Assembly: GCA_028285495.1 (NCBI GenBank)
Contig: JANQPB010000015.1
Location: forward strand, 1-64,000
Direction: 5' to 3'
From: Acidimicrobiales bacterium
GTDB taxonomy: Bacteria > Actinomycetota > Acidimicrobiia > Acidimicrobiales > SZUA-35
DNA length: 64,000 nucleotides
Positions 60,592-64,000 of this stretch are shown in pieces (positions within the stretch are counted from its first letter, which is position 1; each line of letters opens with the position of its first letter). A program made the position numbers and the translations under genes. The notes beneath the pieces are model-generated. The model had not been told where the DNA came from. It saw only the letters and a list, made by a program, of their open reading frames with translations, and searched no databases.

Positions 60592-61485
60592 ATGAGCGCG
60601 TTCGAGCACGATGAGGTCTCGGTGCTGACCAGCGCCGACGGCGAGCCGGTGGCCCTGCACGACTTCGGCGGATCGGCCGAGGGGCCGCCGCTGTTGCTGA
60701 GTCACGGCAACGGGCTCAATGCCGGCATGTGGGCGCCTGCGTTGCCGGCGCTGGCGCCGCACTTCCGCCTCTACGGACTGGATCTCCGGGGCCACGGCCG
60801 ATCCCGACCGACCCGGGAGGACTACTCGGTCGCTCGGGAGGACCTCGCCGGTGACGTGGTCGCCGCAGTCGAGGCGATCGGAGGACCGGTCGCCTTCGCC
60901 GGCCATTCGCTCGGCGCAGCGTCGGCGGTGATGGCGGCCAGAGATCATCCGTCGGCGCAGCGGCTGTTCCGGGGCCTGTGGCTGTTCGAGCCAGTCCTGG
61001 TACCCGACGACCTCGAGCGGCGGCCGGGCGACGGGCCGAGCGCACTCGTCGAGATGTCCCGTCGTCGGCGCATGGACTTCGACTCGATCGACGACGCCAT
61101 CACTCGCTTCCGGTCCAAGCCGCCGTATTCGCTGTGCGACCCCCGGTCGGTCGAGGGCTATGTGGAGATCGGCACCTTTCCGACCGAGGGTGGTGTGCGC
61201 TTGTCGTGCCGCGGTGAGGACGAGGCGAGAGTCTTCGGCTCGATGGCCACCATCAGCTTCGACCAGCTCGCCACGATCGAGATCCCGGCGCTGGTGGTGT
61301 CGGGAGCGGCGATCAACGAGGCCAACGCTCTGCCGCCGAAGCTGGCGCCGCGGATCGCCGATGCGCTCGGCCGCGGCGAGTGGCACGAGGTCGAGGGGTT
61401 GAGCCACTTCGGGCCGATGGAGGCGCCCGAGGCGATGGCCCGTTCGATCGTCGAGTTCTTCGAGCGGCTCCCGGTCGAGGTCTAG
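60592..61485 (+). CDS. Alpha/beta-hydrolase
   Basis: A 297-residue hydrolase with the fold signature LLLSHGNGLNAGMWAPALPALAPHFRLYGLDLRGHGRS, the nucleophile Ser in VAFAGHSLGAASA and the late His in GLSHFGPMEAPEAMA. The cap region contains RRRRMDFDSIDDAITRFRSKPPY. The substrate is unknown. It is divergent from the GH2 glycosidase and probably co-regulated; removal of an acyl group from the glycan is a possibility. Its end overlaps the convergent winged-helix gene by 4 nt. Confidence 0.88.
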   Translation: MSAFEHDEVSVLTSADGEPVALHDFGGSAEGPPLLLSHGNGLNAGMWAPALPALAPHFRLYGLDLRGHGRSRPTREDYSVAREDLAGDVVAAVEAIGGPVAFAGHSLGAASAVMAARDHPSAQRLFRGLWLFEPVLVPDDLERRPGDGPSALVEMSRRRRMDFDSIDDAITRFRSKPPYSLCDPRSVEGYVEIGTFPTEGGVRLSCRGEDEARVFGSMATISFDQLATIEIPALVVSGAAINEANALPPKLAPRIADALGRGEWHEVEGLSHFGPMEAPEAMARSIVEFFERLPVEV

Positions 61486-61916
61486 GTGGTCCACAACCAT
61501 CCGAGGTGACCCCAGGGCGGGCGGTTGGCGGCTTGGAGCCGCCGGTAGGGCGGTCGCTTCTCGTCGGGGACCGGCGGCAGCCGACCACCGGTCTGTGCGG
61601 CGTGCATCCAACGTCGGCACAGTCTGGCGAAGATGACGACCCGCCGCATGATGCTCCGCCGGGTGGGCCGGTACCGATAGACACCCCGAGCCAGGCGCTC
61701 GACCCGACCGGCCCGCACCTCCCATCGCAGCGTGTCGGACACGACCTTCGACGGTCGACCGTTGAGGGTGAACCCGTAGCCACCGATGATGGCGACCAAC
61801 TCGGCGACCGTCATCGAGGGCCGTCGGCGGAGCTCGTCGAGCATCAGGTACCGCAGACCGCGGCCCCACAGCGCCTCGGTCGATGGCTGGTAGGTCGTCC
61901 GTGCAGTGAGTTCCAT
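61482..61916 (-). CDS. Small winged-helix-type DNA-binding protein
   Basis: A 144-residue basic protein. Residues about 15-85 look like a winged helix (LRYLMLDELRRRPSMTVAELVAIIGGYGFTLNGRPSKVVSDTLRWEVRAGRVERLARGVYRYR), in which the last segment would be the wing. The C-terminus has Arg-rich helices and a Trp/Pro end. A palindrome overlapping its -10 box suggests autoregulation. The IS30-type element has landed 29 bp upstream of the start. Confidence 0.65.
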   Translation of the reverse strand: MELTARTTYQPSTEALWGRGLRYLMLDELRRRPSMTVAELVAIIGGYGFTLNGRPSKVVSDTLRWEVRAGRVERLARGVYRYRPTRRSIMRRVVIFARLCRRWMHAAQTGGRLPPVPDEKRPPYRRLQAANRPPWGHLGWLWTT

Positions 61917-61919
61917 GAA

Positions 61920-61935
61920 TCGAACGATAGTTCGA
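61920..61935 (-). promoter_or_regulatory. Palindrome overlapping the leaderless -10 box of the winged-helix gene
   Basis: TCGAAC-GATA-GTTCGA has perfect 6-bp arms. The minus-strand -10 box TATCGT (61929-61924) lies inside it, 7 nt before ATG at 61916. The insertion sequence begins at 61946 and has replaced whatever lay further upstream, including the -35 region. Confidence 0.55.
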
Positions 61936-61945
61936 CGCTGTGACA

Positions 61946-63054
61946 GGCGAGTTCAAGTGGTCACGGCGACTGCTTGATCGTAGATGTGTTGGGCGGTGGC
62001 CCAGCCGTGGATGCGTCGGGGTGTGGAGTTGATGCGGGTTTCGATGGCTCGTAGGTCTCGGGGTGTGTAGATGGACAGGTCGGTGTGCTTGCCGACGTAG
62101 CGGCGGATGATGCCGTTGCCGTTCTCGTTCGTGGGCCGTTGCCAGGGCGAATGAGGCTCGGCGAAGTAGACGGCGATCCCGCACCGGTCGGTCAGTGTGT
62201 GGTGGAGGGCCATCTCTTGTCCCTGGTCCCAGGTCAGGGTGCGCCGCAGGCCGGGTGGGATCCGGTTCAACAGGGCGGTCATGGCCTCCAGGGTCTGCTC
62301 GGCATCGCGCCCATCGGGAAGGCCGGCCATCCAGAGGTAGCGGCTGGTGCGGTCGAACACGGTCGCGATCGCGCTGCGACTGGCCTGGGTTCCGATGATG
62401 AGGTCGCCTTCGAGATGACCGACCTCGACCCGTTCGTCGGCGATCGCCGGTCGGGACCGGATCGATGGGAGATCTTCGCGCCAGTCCCTGCGGTGCCGAG
62501 AACCCCGCCGGTGTCGGAACCGGCGCCGGCGGTGAAGGTGTCGGTGAAGCCCTCGGGGAAGGCCCCGGTCGCAGGGGTCATAGACCGCCTGGTAGATCGT
62601 CTCGTGAGACACCGTGACCTCGATCTCGGGGTAGTGGCCCTGGGCCAGCTCGATGGCGATCGTCATCGGTGAGTCCTTGGCCTCCAAGCGGGCCTGGACA
62701 TGAGCGGCCAGGATCGGGTGGCTCGAACAGCGGCCGTTTCGGTCGGCGCCGACGCAGCGCGGCCGCGTCGTGAGCTCGGAACGCCCGGCAGGTGCCACGG
62801 CCACCGTTACGAGCGATCTCAGCACCGATCGTGCATCGGTGACGGCCAAGACGGCGACCAATCGCCACGTTGGACTCTCCACGAGCGATCCCGGCCCGTA
62901 TCTCCTCGCGCTCAGACAACGTCAACGGGCGAGCTGGCATGCTGGAACCTCCACTGGTCAGGGACTGTGTGTCGACAGCGGCATCATCGCCGCCATCACG
63001 CCCTGACCGGTGGAACCACACCCTCAGGTGCAATCACCACCCCTTGAACTCGCC
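61946..63054 (-). mobile_element. IS30-family insertion sequence, about 1.1 kb
   Basis: Terminal inverted repeats: GGCGAGTTCAAGTGG at 61946-61960 and its complement CCCCTTGAACTCGCC at 63040-63054 (14 of 15 match). Both ends are flanked by the trinucleotide ACA (61943-61945 and 63055-63057), a 3-bp target-site duplication as expected for IS30. One transposase gene fills the element, and its stop codon lies within the left repeat. Confidence 0.88.
61953..62940 (-). pseudogene. IS30 transposase interrupted by a frameshift
   Basis: From ATG at 62940 the first frame encodes the helix-turn-helix part ([42 protein letters not shown], then [10 protein letters not shown]). The catalytic part continues in another frame ([28 protein letters not shown]). 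The switch falls at 62730-62736, where one extra base is needed to explain it. The DDE triad is intact in the second frame: VGHLEGDLIIG, TWDQGQEM and WQRPTNENGNGIIRRYVGKHTDL. The cause may be a disabling mutation, an assembly error or, less likely, programmed frameshifting. Confidence 0.85.
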
Positions 63055-63114
63055 ACAGTGGGCGGGGTTCCGCTCGGCGCCGCAGCCGCAGCCGTGGGCG
63101 CCGTCGGCGTTCCG

Positions 63115-63548
63115 TTGCGCCTCGGAGCGACAACCGGCTGAAGTGGAGACCGCAAGGGCCCGTGCCCGCAGTGTCGCTCCGAGGCGAACCACCACGACCC
63201 GAAACCCCGACGCCGCGCACACGGCCAACACCTGTCACTCCGAGGCGAACCCCCGCGAGACGGAGCTGCGACTGCGCCCACTACACGCTGTCGCTCCGAG
63301 GCGAATCGGCACGGCCCAAACGCCCGAACCGTGCACCCGGCCAACACCTGTCACTCCGAGGCGAACCGGACCGCCCGGCACCAGCCCGCGCAGCGCGGCG
63401 CGCATGGCCATCAGTTGTCGCTCCGAGGCGAAACCACCGACGGAACGAACCCCAGGGACCGGCGCCAGCGGGTTGTCGCTCCGAGGCGAATCCACCGACG
63501 GAACGAACCCCAGGAATTGGAGTGAGCAGGCTGTCGCTCCGAGGCGAA
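63115..63548. repeat. Array of eight copies of a 17-bp repeat with about 40-50-bp spacers
   Basis: TGTCGCTCCGAGGCGAA (fifth base G or A) occurs directly at 63172, 63233, 63289, 63349, 63416, 63474 and 63532, with an inverted, one-base-longer copy at 63115-63132. Start-to-start distances are 61, 56, 60, 67, 58 and 58 bp. Neighbouring spacers share long blocks: CCACCGACGGAACGAACCCC in spacers 5 and 6, and CGGCCAACACC before copies 2 and 4. The core is an imperfect palindrome (TCGC...GCGA). The distances are not multiples of 3, so it is not coding. There is no cas gene. Confidence 0.85.
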
Positions 63549-63667
63549 TCGATGTGGCTGTCGGGGGCGGAGGCGGCGTCTCGACGTCGAGCAGCGAGGC
63601 GACCGACGTCGGCGAGCGCCTCGCCGTCGACGATCTTGCAGGCCGGGCCGTCAGGGGCCGGGTCGGG

Positions 63668-64000
63668 TCAGAGCTCGGCCGGACGGCGGTCGGTGGCGAG
63701 GGCCCAGACCGTCCACCACCCGGTCGGGTCGAGGCCGGCGCTGCGCAGCCGCTGCTGGGCGTCGTCGACACCACCCTGACCGCACAGTGCAGCCACCAGG
63801 CCGAGCAGCAGGCGGCTGATCTGGTCATCGGTCGGTCGCAGCTCGTCCCGGGCCGACGCCAGCGCCTCCTCGGCCCCGGCCGGATCCCCGAGGCGGAACC
63901 GCGACGATGCCCTGGCCGACCAGGCCAGACTGCGGTCGAGGTACGTCGACGGCCCGGCCAACACGCTCCGCACCGCCCGCTCGGCGTCCTCATGGCGGCC
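63668..64000 (-). CDS. C-terminal end of a TPR-like protein
   Basis: The frame is open at the right edge, so only the last 110 residues are visible. They read as helical TPR-like repeats (YLDRSLAWSARASSRFRLGDPAGAEEALASARDELRP, then LLLGLVAALCGQGGVDDAQQRLRSAGLDP) and end with WALATDRRPAEL. The family cannot be named from this part. It could be the end of a large regulator or cyclase-type protein. Confidence 0.6.
   Translation of the reverse strand, partial: GRHEDAERAVRSVLAGPSTYLDRSLAWSARASSRFRLGDPAGAEEALASARDELRPTDDQISRLLLGLVAALCGQGGVDDAQQRLRSAGLDPTGWWTVWALATDRRPAEL

Noticed and set aside
58717..62184. GH2 gene extended upstream to an 1155-codon frame
   Set aside because: The residues before MANYAPAMRDLL are low complexity, and the extension runs across the divergent hydrolase gene, which has a full catalytic motif set and its own promoter.
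62578..62940. Separate small regulator gene upstream of the transposase
   Set aside because: The helix-turn-helix is the normal N-terminus of IS30 transposases; it is the front part of the same, frameshifted gene.
63115..63548. CRISPR array
   Set aside because: Repeat core is only 17 bp with variants, spacers resemble each other, one copy is inverted, and no cas gene or leader is near.

Overview
The window is about 70% G+C or higher by eye, gene-dense, and carries F420-dependent luciferase-like oxidoreductases, a TetR-rich regulatory repertoire, short intergenic regions and many leaderless starts (a TAnnnT-like -10 box followed 6-9 nt later by the start codon). This points to an Actinomycetota; the DUF4214/thrombospondin surface protein, D/A-rich linkers and gene mix suggest class Acidimicrobiia, but that is inference. 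All assignments come from reading the sequence; no database search was run.

Layout. 0-6 kb: surface proteins (calcium-binding repeats, FG-GAP repeats), an MFS exporter and a divergent phloroglucinol-hydrolase-like gene. 6-11.5 kb: an ATP-grasp enzyme, then an iron-siderophore island. Two lipoprotein binding proteins diverge from an AraC regulator that has a complete siderophore-binding domain fused to it, and a candidate DtxR/IdeR iron box lies between them. 11.5-18.4 kb: a stand-alone LigD-type polymerase, a COQ4-like protein, patatin, a ferric-reductase-like membrane protein, an epoxide-hydrolase-like protein, a TetR/F420-oxidoreductase divergent pair with two palindromic operators, and a pentapeptide-repeat protein. 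18.5-23.7 kb: a tightly overlapping sulfatase - formylglycine-generating enzyme - GH3 glycosidase operon for a sulfated glycan; the GH3 gene has a frameshift near its start. 24-33 kb: metabolic genes, including a HAD-like protein without its catalytic aspartate coupled to a TauD-type dioxygenase, small membrane proteins, an MpaB-type oxygenase, and an ECF42-like sigma factor with its DGPF partner.

33.3-40.7 kb is the most unusual part. It is a co-directional run of a small protein, a SARP/BTAD regulator, a glycine-zipper protein, a single-zinc-ribbon protein, a charge-segregated Asp-block/Arg-block coiled-coil protein, an acidic repeat-linker protein, a subtilisin-type protease without a visible signal peptide and with an unfamiliar C-terminal domain, and an LCAT-like acyl hydrolase. 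I recognise no described system with this content and flag it as the main candidate for a novel one.

40.7-54.7 kb: a DJ-1/PfpI-like protein, AraC and TetR regulators, an alpha/beta hydrolase, tRNA-Arg(CCU), a phytanoyl-CoA-dioxygenase-like gene, a GNAT protein, another F420 oxidoreductase, a YihY-type membrane protein, and a cell-envelope cluster (catalytically dead HtrA-like protein, class A PBP, carboxypeptidase-regulatory-like protein), then a ferredoxin. 54.8-61.9 kb: an S9 peptidase coupled to rsgA, a LysM lipoprotein, a GH2 glycosidase, an alpha/beta hydrolase and a small winged-helix protein. 61.9-64 kb: an IS30-family element with inverted repeats and a 3-bp target duplication sitting just upstream of the winged-helix gene, an eight-copy non-coding repeat array, and the end of a TPR-like gene.
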